A stretch of DNA of 33,384 nucleotides, taken from contig JALWQN010000162.1 of the NCBI GenBank assembly GCA_027083115.1, positions 1 to 33,384 of the forward strand. The letters are read 5' to 3'. The notes under the pieces were generated by a model that was not told where the DNA came from, made no database searches, and saw only the letters and a list, made by a program, of their open reading frames with translations. The position numbers and the translations under genes are program-made. Shown in pieces: positions 17,138-26,889 of this stretch; the first letter of the stretch is position 1, and the number at the start of each line of letters is the position of its first letter. The stretch comes from Desulfurococcales archaeon. Its GTDB lineage: Archaea; Thermoproteota; Thermoprotei_A; Sulfolobales; NBVN01.

Positions 17138-18538
17138 TTATTTCTGAATGAACTCTTCTAGCCCCCCACCGGACTTCCTTTTCTTTCTCTTGCCTGAGGT
17201 CCTCTTCCTCCCCTTAACTTCCTTTTTCTCCACCTCCTTAGTTCCTGCTTCCTTAGCGAGTTCCTCTCTCAACTTCCTTGCCGCAGAAATTATGGTTTTA
17301 TGATTTGCTGGAGTTAAGTACTTAACGTACTCTTCTGGCATATTTAATCCGACCACTAACTTAGCGGCCAGCTCTGGATTATTGTCGAATATTACCTTCA
17401 TGTAAGGCAGCACGTCATTCTTTACTTTCCTTCTTGATGCGTGAATATGCTCGCCTATAAGAAGGGCCAGCGACTCCCTAATTTGTCTGGCTTCCTTAGT
17501 TCTATACATCATTAAGATCCTTTGAGGAAACCTATACCTGGTCCACCTGTACTTAGCTTTAACGTCCTTCTTTATAGATAGTGAGACGCCAGCCGTCATT
17601 AACTCTATGGCGTAAGGAAGCAGGTCCCAAGAGCCTGACTTAACTATCCTGCCGAAATACACGTCAGCCTTAGATAGCTTGTCGTAAGCCCTCCACAGGT
17701 CCTCAGGCTCCTGTATCTGTATGGGCAGGTTTTCGTTAATCCATTGCTTAAGGTCATCAGGCGTTAAGTCAGTCTGGCTGGTTGCCTGCCTAGCCTGCCA
17801 GGCATACTTAGAGATAAATATTTTTCTCACAACATCGAAGGGAGTGAAGACCCTATCTCTAGGTCTAAGCAAAGCCTTAACGAGCTCTAAGGTTACTTCC
17901 CCGTAGCCTTCGGCCACGGCCTCCAGGTCATTTATTGCTGACCTCAGGTCTCCTGAGGCTTTATCAGCTATGTAATTGATTGCGTCCTCCCTGCAGTTAA
18001 GTCTCTCCAGCTCACAGAGCCTTCGCAGAACCTTCTTAACGTCTGTCTTAGTTAATCTTCTGAACCCGATCATTAATACAGCATCCCTAAGAGGCCTTAA
18101 CTTCTGGTTCCAGGGATCATTAGCGGTCATAACTATCGGGTTCCTTGCCCTATTAACTAGGTCCAGTATTGCCTGAATAGCCCCCTCATCAGCTAAGCCA
18201 GAAAGGCCGTCAACCTCATCAAGCACAATAAGCTTTCCTCTACCGAATAGCCCCTTCTGTGTTGCCGCCATGACCGCAATCCTCTGGATGTCTGAGGCCC
18301 TCCTATAGTCGCTCGCGTTCATTTCTAAATACTCAAAACCGTATTCCCTGGCTAACGCCTCAGCCAACGATGTTTTCCCGCTTCCCGGAGGGCCGTAAAA
18401 AAGTGCAGCCTTCTTAACCGGGTTTCCTGATATCCAGCCCTTAATCCACTTAATGGCTAGTGCCTTAGCTTGAGCTTGGTTAATTACGTCATCAACCCTT
18501 TTAGGCCTGTACTTAATAACCCAAGGAAGCCTGTACAT
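17138..18538 (-). CDS. rfcL: Replication factor C large subunit
   Basis: 'FYGPPGSGKTSLAEALAREYGFEYLEMNASDYR', KR-rich C-terminus ending 'GGLEEFIQK' (PIP-like). Confidence 0.93.
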   Translation of the reverse strand: MYRLPWVIKYRPKRVDDVINQAQAKALAIKWIKGWISGNPVKKAALFYGPPGSGKTSLAEALAREYGFEYLEMNASDYRRASDIQRIAVMAATQKGLFGRGKLIVLDEVDGLSGLADEGAIQAILDLVNRARNPIVMTANDPWNQKLRPLRDAVLMIGFRRLTKTDVKKVLRRLCELERLNCREDAINYIADKASGDLRSAINDLEAVAEGYGEVTLELVKALLRPRDRVFTPFDVVRKIFISKYAWQARQATSQTDLTPDDLKQWINENLPIQIQEPEDLWRAYDKLSKADVYFGRIVKSGSWDLLPYAIELMTAGVSLSIKKDVKAKYRWTRYRFPQRILMMYRTKEARQIRESLALLIGEHIHASRRKVKNDVLPYMKVIFDNNPELAAKLVVGLNMPEEYVKYLTPANHKTIISAARKLREELAKEAGTKEVEKKEVKGRKRTSGKRKKRKSGGGLEEFIQK

Positions 18539-18548
18539 GTCGCCACAC

Positions 18549-20087
18549 TTACTTCCTTGACTTCCTTAAGGAGCTGCCGGCCAACGCGAACCTAGCTAGT
18601 AACGCATTAAGCTGTATCTCGTCATCAGCGCCCTCAACAATCCTGAACTGTATTTCACCAACGTAATCAGCTAACTCAACCCTCATATCTTCAGGCAGCT
18701 CTACCTCACTGCTGAATAGCTCCCTATGTATTTGCTTAACTATGTCGGTTCCAGAGAGCCCGTAGGTGGTCATCAGGCTCCTCAGCATATCCCTTGCCTT
18801 AAGGAAGTCACCGGATAGCACCGTATTTATCATTTGCCTAACCTCACGGGGATGAGCTAAACCAACAACCTTATACACGTTAGATACTGTGACAGCACCC
18901 AAAGCTCCCGCAGACTGAAGTATGTTTATCGCTTTCCTCATGTCTCCCTCAGAGATCTCGTAAATCGTTTCTAGGGCATCGTCATTGCACTTCACCCCCT
19001 CCTGCTCACAAATCCAAGAGAGCCTAGCTACTATGTCCTCTTTCTTCAGTGGTGTAAACCTAAATACTGCGCACCTGGACTGAATGGGTTCAATGATTTT
19101 GCTGGGGTAGTTGGCAATAAGAACGAACCTAGTTACCGCAACATACATCTCCATAAGCCTTCTCAGTGCTTGCTGAGCATCAGCCGTCATGTTATCGGCC
19201 TCATCAAGCAACACTAGCTTGAAAGGCACGTTAGCGGGTAACTTACTCCGGGCGAACTCCTTAACCTTAGTCCTTATTACGTCAATACCTCTCTCGTCAG
19301 AATTATGTAGAAGAACAGGGGTTACCCCGGCAAAGAAAGTTTCGTTATTAGGTACTGAAACATCATAAACTAGGTTCCCGTACTCCTCGACGCTAATGTC
19401 TTCAACCCTAGACACCTTAAGGTACTTCCTCAGCTCCTTAGGTGCTGAAGGTTGCCTTAGTGGTGTTGTTAAAACAATTAACTCGTCACCCACCCTCAGT
19501 TCGGAGGCTTTCTTAACAATAAGGTTGCCATTAGGAGCTAATGTAATGATTGAGTGATTTCCTGTGAGCTCAATATTGCCTGCGTCCCTAACCCTAACTT
19601 TAAGCACGTAAGGAACTTCATGCCTTATTAAGTACTTAACCTTACCCCAAATTACGGATTTAGTTCTTCTGCTTAATGTCAAAACCTCTAAGTTATTCAC
19701 CCGAACGTACTCGCCACCACCTAACTTCATAACTCTTGACTTGTTTCTGAAGAATTCCTCACCTAATTCCTCAAAAGTTATCCAACCATAGTCGCCTTCG
19801 ATCCCGGCAGCTAACGGGGTTTCCTGAGCTACTGAAGCGTTAAGCTCAAGCATGTACATCCTGTAGTCCTCCCCATACAGGTCATGAGCTAGGGCGTGAG
19901 CTGATGTAGTCTTGCCTGTTCCGGGGGGGCCAGCGAATAGAAGGTTAGGCATGTTTTTCTCCTTAACGAATAACTTTAGTCTGCTGACAATGTCTTCCTG
20001 ATTGACTATTTCGTCAAGGCTTCTAGGCCTGTATTTTTCTGCCCAAAGAAGTTCCTCATAAACGCTCCCAGAGGATTTATTGCTCAA
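18549..20087 (-). CDS. rfcS: Replication factor C small subunit, interrupted by an in-frame intein
   Basis: Extein 'FAGPPGTGKTTSAHALAHDLYGEDYRMYMLELNA' ... 'SDERGIDVIRTKVKEFARSKLPANVPFKLVLLDEADNMT'. Confidence 0.95.
   Translation of the reverse strand: MSNKSSGSVYEELLWAEKYRPRSLDEIVNQEDIVSRLKLFVKEKNMPNLLFAGPPGTGKTTSAHALAHDLYGEDYRMYMLELNASVAQETPLAAGIEGDYGWITFEELGEEFFRNKSRVMKLGGGEYVRVNNLEVLTLSRRTKSVIWGKVKYLIRHEVPYVLKVRVRDAGNIELTGNHSIITLAPNGNLIVKKASELRVGDELIVLTTPLRQPSAPKELRKYLKVSRVEDISVEEYGNLVYDVSVPNNETFFAGVTPVLLHNSDERGIDVIRTKVKEFARSKLPANVPFKLVLLDEADNMTADAQQALRRLMEMYVAVTRFVLIANYPSKIIEPIQSRCAVFRFTPLKKEDIVARLSWICEQEGVKCNDDALETIYEISEGDMRKAINILQSAGALGAVTVSNVYKVVGLAHPREVRQMINTVLSGDFLKARDMLRSLMTTYGLSGTDIVKQIHRELFSSEVELPEDMRVELADYVGEIQFRIVEGADDEIQLNALLARFALAGSSLRKSRK
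19302..19835 (-). mobile_element. Mini-intein of about 178 aa in RfcS, between ELNA and SDERGID
   Basis: Block A-like 'SVAQETPL', Block B 'TGNHSI', Block F 'VYDVSVPNNETFFAG', Block G 'VLLHN' followed by Ser(+1); too short for, and lacking, a recognisable LAGLIDADG domain. Confidence 0.9.
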
Positions 20088-20137
20088 GCATTAATCACCT
20101 ATTAGAAATTACGGTGAGGCAAAAATACCTTCATTAA

Positions 20138-20434
20138 TTACCTCTTAGGTTCCGCTAACCTCTCAGTAACGGCAACATACACTTCATTATCTAAGACCTT
20201 AACTACCCTGACCCTGACTTTCTCTCCAGGAACGGCCCTAGGTATTATGATTTTCTTATTATGTCTGTAGCTTATTCCGCGCCCCTCACTATCCATCTCC
20301 TCCACAAGCGTCACGAATTCGTCACCTAACTGTAGCTCTCTCCTCTTCTTTTTTTGGGCACCGTAAATACTGTATCGTTGAACGTCTATGCTATAAGGGT
20401 TAGAATATTTTTTGTACCTACTCATGCAGTACAC
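20138..20434 (-). CDS. TRAM-domain RNA-binding protein
   Basis: 'EMDSEGRGISYRHNKKIIIPRAVPGEKVRVRVVKVLDNEVYVAV'. Confidence 0.75.
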   Translation of the reverse strand: MYCMSRYKKYSNPYSIDVQRYSIYGAQKKKRRELQLGDEFVTLVEEMDSEGRGISYRHNKKIIIPRAVPGEKVRVRVVKVLDNEVYVAVTERLAEPKR

Positions 20435-20537
20435 CTGAGTTCACGAACATATTAAACCAACGATGCTTTAGTTGCGGTAAACTTAAAAAGTTATTCCCTT
20501 CACTTTTAAAACCTGTGGTTAATTAACTAAACCAGGT

Positions 20538-20723
20538 GTGAAGGTGGCTGGTGCCTTAATAGTTCATTTCTCCGGCGGTAGGATGTTGGTCTCGAGATAC
20601 GGTAGTGACGGGAAACTAGTGAGTGAGGGAATTAAGGAGTACGTTGATGTTAAGTGTTCCGGTTCAGTCAGGATATCTAGGTACGAGTTCGGGGATGGTG
20701 CATTAATAGTTATTGAGGGTTAG
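20538..20723 (+). CDS. Hypothetical small protein
   Basis: 61-aa ORF in a co-directional run. Confidence 0.4.
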   Translation: MKVAGALIVHFSGGRMLVSRYGSDGKLVSEGIKEYVDVKCSGSVRISRYEFGDGALIVIEG

Positions 20724-21156
20724 GTGTGTAGGGTTGGGGAAGGTTAAGGTATGCACTGAGAACTCACGCAGTAAGTCAGGCCTACATAAGAGGAGAACAA
20801 TATTTTTTGTTTTGGGGAAGGGTTGCGATTTCGTGGATCCTCCAGTAATTAAGAAATACGGTGCTGAACCAACGTACGTTAACGGAAGTGCTGAGTGCTT
20901 CGTTATTAACGTCCCTGCCGACACGTACGTCGTGCTTGCGGACTTCAGGATGAATCCGAAAACCATAATTAAGGGTGATTTGAGGGTTCTTGATTGGGAT
21001 GGTGTTGAGGTGGGGAGAGCTGTCTACAGAAAGCTTAAGGTTCGAGTCACTCAAGCAATTAGTGAGGAGGTGCTCGATTTTATTAAGTGTGTTTTCCGTA
21101 AGCTTAAGTTACCGGTGAAGCGTTATGGCATCATCCATGGAGGAATTAAGGGCTAG
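20713..21156 (+). CDS. Hypothetical protein (possible RNA-binding)
   Basis: 147-aa ORF in a co-directional run leading to pth2-truD. Confidence 0.5.
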   Translation: MRVRCVGLGKVKVCTENSRSKSGLHKRRTIFFVLGKGCDFVDPPVIKKYGAEPTYVNGSAECFVINVPADTYVVLADFRMNPKTIIKGDLRVLDWDGVEVGRAVYRKLKVRVTQAISEEVLDFIKCVFRKLKLPVKRYGIIHGGIKG

Positions 21157-21454
21157 GATGTATGAAGCCTTCAGTAAGGAGGGTTTCTTCATATTCAGTA
21201 GGGGTGAGTATGGGAACGTCAGTAAATTACTTAGTTCGCTGAAGCTACACAGGATCCTCAGGGTTAGGGTCCTCGGCAGAAGAGGTCCTTACGGTGTTGT
21301 TGAGATCGATGAGAGGGTTTATGAGATGGAGTGCAGGAATGGATGCATGCGTGACCATATACTTGATGAGAGGTGTTATCTTGAGTGCAAGCAGTCTAAA
21401 AGGAGTGCCTTACTTAATGAGGTCCTTAAGGAATTAGAGAAGAACGGTGGTTGA
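21125..21454 (+). CDS. Hypothetical small Cys-containing protein
   Basis: 109-aa ORF with '[22 protein letters not shown]'; overlaps both neighbours. Confidence 0.5.
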   Translation: MASSMEELRARMYEAFSKEGFFIFSRGEYGNVSKLLSSLKLHRILRVRVLGRRGPYGVVEIDERVYEMECRNGCMRDHILDERCYLECKQSKRSALLNEVLKELEKNGG

Positions 21455-21818
21455 GGAAATAAAGTTGACGTTCAAGCAATCCATTGTTGTTCGTGCCGAT
21501 ATTAGGATGGGGAAAGGAAAGCTTGCTTCCCAAGTAGCTCATGCAGCTGTTTCAGCAGCCCTGGAGGCACTAAGGAGTAGGGAGGAGTGGCTGTGGGCGT
21601 GGGTTGAGGAAGGACAGAAGAAGGTTGTGCTTAAAGTGAATTCTGAGAAGGAACTCATTAATCTTTATGGGGAGGCGATTGAGTTAGGGATCCCTGCATC
21701 CTTAATCAGGGATGCGGGCCTAACTCAATTACCTCCAGGAACGTTAACTGCTTTAGGTGTTGGGCCAGCACCCGAGAACCTGGTGGATAAGGTCACTGGC
21801 TCCCTAAAGCTCCTTTAA
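21447..21818 (+). CDS. pth2: Peptidyl-tRNA hydrolase Pth2
   Basis: '[29 protein letters not shown]...GLPTQ-like [33 protein letters not shown]'. Confidence 0.92.
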   Translation: MVEEIKLTFKQSIVVRADIRMGKGKLASQVAHAAVSAALEALRSREEWLWAWVEEGQKKVVLKVNSEKELINLYGEAIELGIPASLIRDAGLTQLPPGTLTALGVGPAPENLVDKVTGSLKLL

Positions 21819-21830
21819 GGTGAGTGAATT

Positions 21831-23036
21831 ATGGTTGAAGTATCTAGGAGTTGGTTAGATAATTATGTTGGGATGCTAGTGTATGGTAGGGTTGAGGCAT
21901 ACGTTAATCGGGGTCTAAGGTATTCTCCCTCACCCACTAACTTCCATGTTTATGAGATAGGGATCGATGGTGAGATAGCTAAGCCAAGGGACGTGAGTGC
22001 TGAAAGGGCCTACAGATGTAGGGGTTCAGAATTCGTTAAGTTCGTTATGTGTAAGATAGGTACCTCAACAAAACGGGCTATTGAGGAGGTTGAGAGGACC
22101 TTAGGGAGTAAGGTAGGTTATGCAGGACTTAAGGACGCTAATGCATATACCTGCCAATTCATTACAGCAAAATGTAGGGAGGGCAGAACCTTCAAACCAG
22201 AATACACGGTACTTGATGGTAGTGTGAGGCTCTATTTCTACGGTACTGAAGTCCTGGCCCTAAGGAGAGGTGATTTGGAAGGCAATTTCTTTGAGGTTAT
22301 TATGGAGAACCTCACTAAGGAAGATAGGAGCGAGCTGAGCAGAATTATAAATGATGTTGTTGCGGTTAAGCCCTTCCCTAACTACTACGGTTACCAGAGG
22401 TTCGGCTCTAGGAGACCGGTAACTCACTTAATCGGTAAGTGCGTTGTTAAGGGCGACTACAGTAAGGCCGTTGAGTGGTTATTGGGGCACCCTTTCCCAA
22501 ACGAGTCATTAAGGGCTCAGGAAGCAAGGAAGCTATTTGATGAGGGGCGCTTAAGGGAGGCCCTAAAGAAATACCCTCATTCCTTAAGGCTTGAGACATT
22601 AGTTGCTCGGAACCTGATGAGGGGGAAGTCCCCTGAAGCTTCCCTTAAGTCATTAGGGAGGTGGTACATTAACTTCTTCGTTGAGGCATACCAATCCTAC
22701 CTCTTCAATCTGTCGCTAAGTAAGGCCTTAATTCATGAAGGCAGTGTTGAGGCCTTAAGTAACGCTTGCGCGGTTCTACCTATACCTCACCCAACACTCA
22801 GTGAGAGGGGGGATTGCGACACTTACTCGAAAGAAGTTATTAGGGAGGAAGGGATCTCCCAAGACTCTCTCGGAGTTAAGTACATGCAGCACGGTGTTAG
22901 GGACTCATGCTTCAGGACAATTAATGCGAAGGTTTTTGAGGTAGGTGAAGTCCTTACTTTCTCTTTTGCCTTAAGGCCCTCAACCTATGCTACAGTTGTA
23001 TTACGGGAGGTCTTTAGGGAGAACCTGAAGCTGTGA
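21831..23036 (+). CDS. truD: tRNA pseudouridine(13) synthase TruD family
   Basis: 'VGYAGLKDANAYTCQFITAK', 'PNYYGYQRFGSRRPVTHLIGKCVVKGDYSKAV'. Confidence 0.92.
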   Translation: MVEVSRSWLDNYVGMLVYGRVEAYVNRGLRYSPSPTNFHVYEIGIDGEIAKPRDVSAERAYRCRGSEFVKFVMCKIGTSTKRAIEEVERTLGSKVGYAGLKDANAYTCQFITAKCREGRTFKPEYTVLDGSVRLYFYGTEVLALRRGDLEGNFFEVIMENLTKEDRSELSRIINDVVAVKPFPNYYGYQRFGSRRPVTHLIGKCVVKGDYSKAVEWLLGHPFPNESLRAQEARKLFDEGRLREALKKYPHSLRLETLVARNLMRGKSPEASLKSLGRWYINFFVEAYQSYLFNLSLSKALIHEGSVEALSNACAVLPIPHPTLSERGDCDTYSKEVIREEGISQDSLGVKYMQHGVRDSCFRTINAKVFEVGEVLTFSFALRPSTYATVVLREVFRENLKL

Positions 23037-23052
23037 GTGAGTTAACCCTCGA

Positions 23053-23577
23053 TCAGTACTCAACACGTATCCTTACGCTCATGCCAGTTATTTTAGACAG
23101 AACCTCCTCTAAGGAAGCCATTCTTGCGGGCAAGTACCTTAAGTCCCCCTTAGGTATCCTAACAATGTGTTCAACGCTGCCGTCAGGAAGCCATAGGGTG
23201 TTGACGCCAGCAACCCTTGCAGGGTAAATTAATTGTCTTGCGAGCTCCCTTATGTTCCCGGTCACCCTATTAATTACTCTCACCTTAACGTTTAGCTTAC
23301 TGCTGAGCATCCTACCTAATCTACCGAGGTCCTTTGGCCTGACGTCCGGGTCCTTGACCTCTACGATCAGTATCATCACGTCATTTAGTTTCAGTGCCTT
23401 AACGTAGGTGGAGTCCTTCAGGTACTTGAAGTCTGGCCTGTCCTCAAGCTCAAGCAAGGCCCTCATTACTGGAACCTCATAGCCTTTGACGACGCCAGTA
23501 TCGACTAACCTCTGGCACCTTGGGCATAACACGCCTGTCTTCACGCAGAGGTAGTCAAGAGGTATCTTCACTCGCAC
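23053..23577 (-). CDS. Archaeal NusA-like / KH-domain protein with N-terminal CxxC
   Basis: 'GVLCPRCQRLVDTG', KH-like 'KLNVKVRVINRVTGNIRELARQLIYPARVAGVNTLWLPDGS'. Confidence 0.6.
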   Translation of the reverse strand: MRVKIPLDYLCVKTGVLCPRCQRLVDTGVVKGYEVPVMRALLELEDRPDFKYLKDSTYVKALKLNDVMILIVEVKDPDVRPKDLGRLGRMLSSKLNVKVRVINRVTGNIRELARQLIYPARVAGVNTLWLPDGSVEHIVRIPKGDLRYLPARMASLEEVLSKITGMSVRIRVEY

Positions 23578-23695
23578 TCATCTCACTATTAACGCTCTGA
23601 CTAACCAAACTAATTAGTGCCTATAAATATTTCGTGATTACTTCTTCAGGTAACATTTATTACCTAATTACCTATCAGTGCTAAGGTGGTGGAGA

Positions 23696-23863
23696 ATGCC
23701 AGTAACGGATCCAGAACTCCTTAAGATCGTTGAGCGTAGAGTGCTTGATAAGATGGTTTGCAGGAAGTGCGGCGCGCTAAACCCCCCGGGAGCAACTAAA
23801 TGCAGGAGATGCGGGAGCAAGAACTTGAGGCCTAAAAGAAAGAGATTAGGCAGTAAGAGGTAA
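23696..23863 (+). CDS. rpl40e: Ribosomal protein L40e (eL40)
   Basis: '[55 protein letters not shown]'; ORF listed from 23678, ATG of MPVTD at 23696. Confidence 0.93.
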   Translation: MPVTDPELLKIVERRVLDKMVCRKCGALNPPGATKCRRCGSKNLRPKRKRLGSKR

Positions 23864-23871
23864 TGAATTCA

Positions 23872-24453
23872 TTACTTAATGATTCCTGCCTCCCTCAAAC
23901 GCTTCTTAATTAGTTTAGCGTCATCATAATCAAAGAGCTTTATGTGCTCCTGAATCAGTCCCTTACTGATCTTGAGCTTCCTACTCTTCAGCAAGTCACT
24001 AATGAACCACAAGCTCTCTAGGTCCTTGCTTCTGCCTCCCTTAGCCTTAAGAAGCAAGTAATCCTCAAGCAGTATTGCCTTCCCCTCATAGTCGCCTAAC
24101 CTCACTTTTCTGGCAGAATCAATGATTTCTTGAGGTACATAGAAGTCATAAAGGTTCTCAAAAAACTCAATACTTAATTCCTCATCCCTTAATGGACACC
24201 TAAGCTGAGGCATCCCCCAATCGTTTTGCCCAACGAAGCAATCGAGTTCTTCAGCAGCCTGAAGCAATACGTCCTCATCAAAGGAAGGAGAGAAAGAGGT
24301 TGCGAAAACATCAACATCATCCTCAAGCTCCCTCCACTTAAGCAAGATCTGATAGACTGTGGACCCAATAATTACTCCCCCAACACCCCTCCTCTCCAGC
24401 TCCATAAGTAAGCTACCGACATCAACCCAACTAAAGCCCAACTCAAGCACCAA
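23872..24453 (-). CDS. Nucleotidyltransferase-fold protein
   Basis: 'GVIIGSTVYQILLKWRELEDDVDVF' (GS...DxD) pattern, 'LLLKAKGGRSKDLES'. Confidence 0.65.
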   Translation of the reverse strand: MVLELGFSWVDVGSLLMELERRGVGGVIIGSTVYQILLKWRELEDDVDVFATSFSPSFDEDVLLQAAEELDCFVGQNDWGMPQLRCPLRDEELSIEFFENLYDFYVPQEIIDSARKVRLGDYEGKAILLEDYLLLKAKGGRSKDLESLWFISDLLKSRKLKISKGLIQEHIKLFDYDDAKLIKKRLREAGIIK

Positions 24454-24515
24454 CGTATGAGGTACCTAAAGAAACAAATTAAACTTTATAGGTAACAAAA
24501 ACTCAAAACAACTGG

Positions 24516-24614
24516 GCCGGGGTGGCCGAGCGGTCTAAGGCGGCGGGCTGCAGTGGGCAAGAAATCCGCCAGTCACCCGCTCTCTCGCGGGTTCGAATCC
24601 CGCCCCCGGCTCCA
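24516..24614 (+). tRNA. tRNA-Cys (GCA) with a predicted 21-nt canonical-position intron (24554..24574)
   Basis: GCCGGGG acceptor/CCCCGGC+T+CCA; T-arm GCGGG-TTCGAAT-CCCGC; anticodon stem GCGGG/CCCGC; loop CTGCAG[TGGGCAAGAAATCCGCCAGTC]A; U73 fits Cys. Confidence 0.75.
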
Positions 24615-24864
24615 AAATCCGAAAACAAGGAAGAGATTCGAAATTAGGTTTTGGTTTGGTTTTAAGGTAAGATCGAGGGGGATTTTCTATAAGCTCAAGA
24701 GGCTGCTGAGTGTTGTGGTTTAGGAGCAAAGCTAGCCTAAGCTTGTTATTTAGACCCTCTATTAGACCCATATAGTAGCTTCCCTGTTATGACTCTGTAT
24801 TCCCTGTATACGAGTAAGGTGAGCGAAATATATACACCCATACCAAATATAGGGGTCAAGTCCC

Positions 24865-25140
24865 CTAGAGTAGAATAAAGCCGGTCTGCATATGCAAGCA
24901 GGAAATAGTTTGACCAAAAACTATGTTCACCACTTGAAGTAGGAGATATACCATAGATTTAGAGAAGCCTTCAGAAACCTCGATAAATGATTTGTTTTTG
25001 GTCATATATGACGCTATAGCGGCATTAGTTCTGATGTCAAGTTCTAGTTTCATAACTAGTCCAAGGACTATGGAGAAAAATACTGCTACAAATGTTAAAC
25101 AACTATTTAATACGTAGTAGTAATAAGGAGGAACATTCAT
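24865..25140 (-). CDS. Possible small membrane protein
   Basis: 91-aa ORF with hydrophobic 'SCLTFVAVFFSIVLGLVM' in an AT-rich intergenic region; weak. Confidence 0.3.
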   Translation of the reverse strand: MNVPPYYYYVLNSCLTFVAVFFSIVLGLVMKLELDIRTNAAIASYMTKNKSFIEVSEGFSKSMVYLLLQVVNIVFGQTISCLHMQTGFILL

Positions 25141-25479
25141 TATCTCACCTATGAGGACTATTGGGCATTTTCTGATTAATTTAGTGCTATTACTTACTTA
25201 GCTTTTTAAACTAAAATCATGTATTCTTTGCGTAAACATCGTTTCTTCCTTAATTTTTAATAAACGCTTCATCCGGGCTCCATATTTACTTCAGACTGTT
25301 CCTTAACTTCGTTGAGATCGAGTAAGTAGATATGCAGGTAATGATTGCTGAAATTTCGGATTTGATGAAATTTTTGGAATATTTTGATAGTGTGGTCTTG
25401 AAGTTATTAATTGGTTTATGTTTTCTTTCCATGCGAAAGCCGTATTAATTGATAATATATATCTTTAACGGCGATAAGG

Positions 25480-26889
25480 TTGAGAGTGCTGCTGACTCTG
25501 CCGCCCAGCATTTACGACCTTGAGATCTATAAGATTACTGGCATTAATGCACCTCCTCTTGGATTAGCTACTATCGCTGCTGTTCTTGAGAACGCTGGGC
25601 ATAAGGTTAGGGTCATTGACACTCCAACCTTAAAGATGGATTTCCCTGAGTGGTTATCTGAGGTTAAGGCCTGGAAGCCTGATGTTGTTGGTCTCTCCAT
25701 GCTTACTCCTGCTGCGCCGAAGGGTTATGAGGCCGCCAAGCTTGTTAAGAGGGAATTAGGTGATGGTGTAGTAGTTATTGCTGGAGGAACTCACGTTACG
25801 CCCATGTATGAGGAGGCCCTCCGCAACGGCATAGACGTTGTCGTTAGGGGTGAAGGCGAGTTAACCACTCTTGACTTGATTAGGGTTTTAGAGAATAATG
25901 GGTTAAGCGCTTCCGAGCTTAAGAAGGTTAGGGGTATTGCCTTTAAGGAGGATGGGAAGACAGTAATCACGCCCACAAGGCCCTTCATAAGGAACTTAGA
26001 TGAGCTTCCGTGGCCGGCAAGGCACTTGCTTCCTATGGATAAGTACACATTGTTTAATAAGCCAATCCCTTTAGCTCACGTCATGGCCAGTAGGGGATGC
26101 CCTTACGGTTGCGTGTACTGCATAACGAGTTACTTCTGGGGTAGGAGAATAAGGTTCAGGAGCGCTAAGAACGTGGCTGACGAAGTCCAGTACCTGGTTG
26201 AGAAGTATGGGGCTAAGCAGGTTGTTTTTTCGGATGATGAGCTAGCCGTGAACAGGAAGTTCGTTTATGATTTCGTTAAGGAACTTAAGGAGAGAGGCCT
26301 TGACGTTCCCTTCTCCTGCGGTTCAAGAGTCGATCACGTGGATAAGGACTACCTTAAGTTCCTCTACGAGAACGGGTGTAACGCCATATACTTCGGTGTT
26401 GAGTCAGGTTCTCAAGCAACTATCGATAAGATAGGGAAGAAAATAACTTTGGAGCAGGCTGAGAAGGCATTCAGGTGGGTTAAGGAATTAGGTGGTTTCG
26501 CTAGCGGCGCGTTCATTCTGGGCTTCCCGTGGGAGACCATTGATGATATGAAGAGAACTGTTGATTTCGCCATCAGGTTAGACCCCAGCTACGCTCAATT
26601 CACTGTATTAACCCCCTATCCCGGCACCCCACTCTATAATTACGCGTTGCAGCATAACCTCATTGAAGACTGGAACTGGGAGCACTACACGACTGTGAAG
26701 CCAGTTATGAGGGGATTTCACTTCACGAAGGAGCAGGCCGGTAAGATGCTTACTTACGCCTACAGGAAGTTCTACGTTAGGTTTGGCTTCATAGCTAGGG
26801 AAATAAGGGCTGGGAGATTCAAGGACATAGCCAGCATCATCACTAAGGAGCTTTTCTCATGGATTAAGGACTTCGTTTTAGGTAGGTGA
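25480..26889 (+). CDS. B12-binding-domain radical SAM protein
   Basis: N-terminal cobalamin-binding-like domain, 'ASRGCPYGCVYCITSYFWGRRIRFRS' CxxxCxxC. Confidence 0.9.
   Translation: MRVLLTLPPSIYDLEIYKITGINAPPLGLATIAAVLENAGHKVRVIDTPTLKMDFPEWLSEVKAWKPDVVGLSMLTPAAPKGYEAAKLVKRELGDGVVVIAGGTHVTPMYEEALRNGIDVVVRGEGELTTLDLIRVLENNGLSASELKKVRGIAFKEDGKTVITPTRPFIRNLDELPWPARHLLPMDKYTLFNKPIPLAHVMASRGCPYGCVYCITSYFWGRRIRFRSAKNVADEVQYLVEKYGAKQVVFSDDELAVNRKFVYDFVKELKERGLDVPFSCGSRVDHVDKDYLKFLYENGCNAIYFGVESGSQATIDKIGKKITLEQAEKAFRWVKELGGFASGAFILGFPWETIDDMKRTVDFAIRLDPSYAQFTVLTPYPGTPLYNYALQHNLIEDWNWEHYTTVKPVMRGFHFTKEQAGKMLTYAYRKFYVRFGFIAREIRAGRFKDIASIITKELFSWIKDFVLGR

Noticed and set aside
24535-24771. 78-aa minus ORF containing 'LEPGAGFEPARERVTGG'
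   Set aside because: This is the familiar artefact of translating a tRNA gene (antisense of tRNA-Cys T-arm)
24615-25479. Possible integrated element downstream of tRNA-Cys
   Set aside because: AT-rich with one weak membrane ORF, but no integrase and no duplicated tRNA-Cys 3' end found in the window
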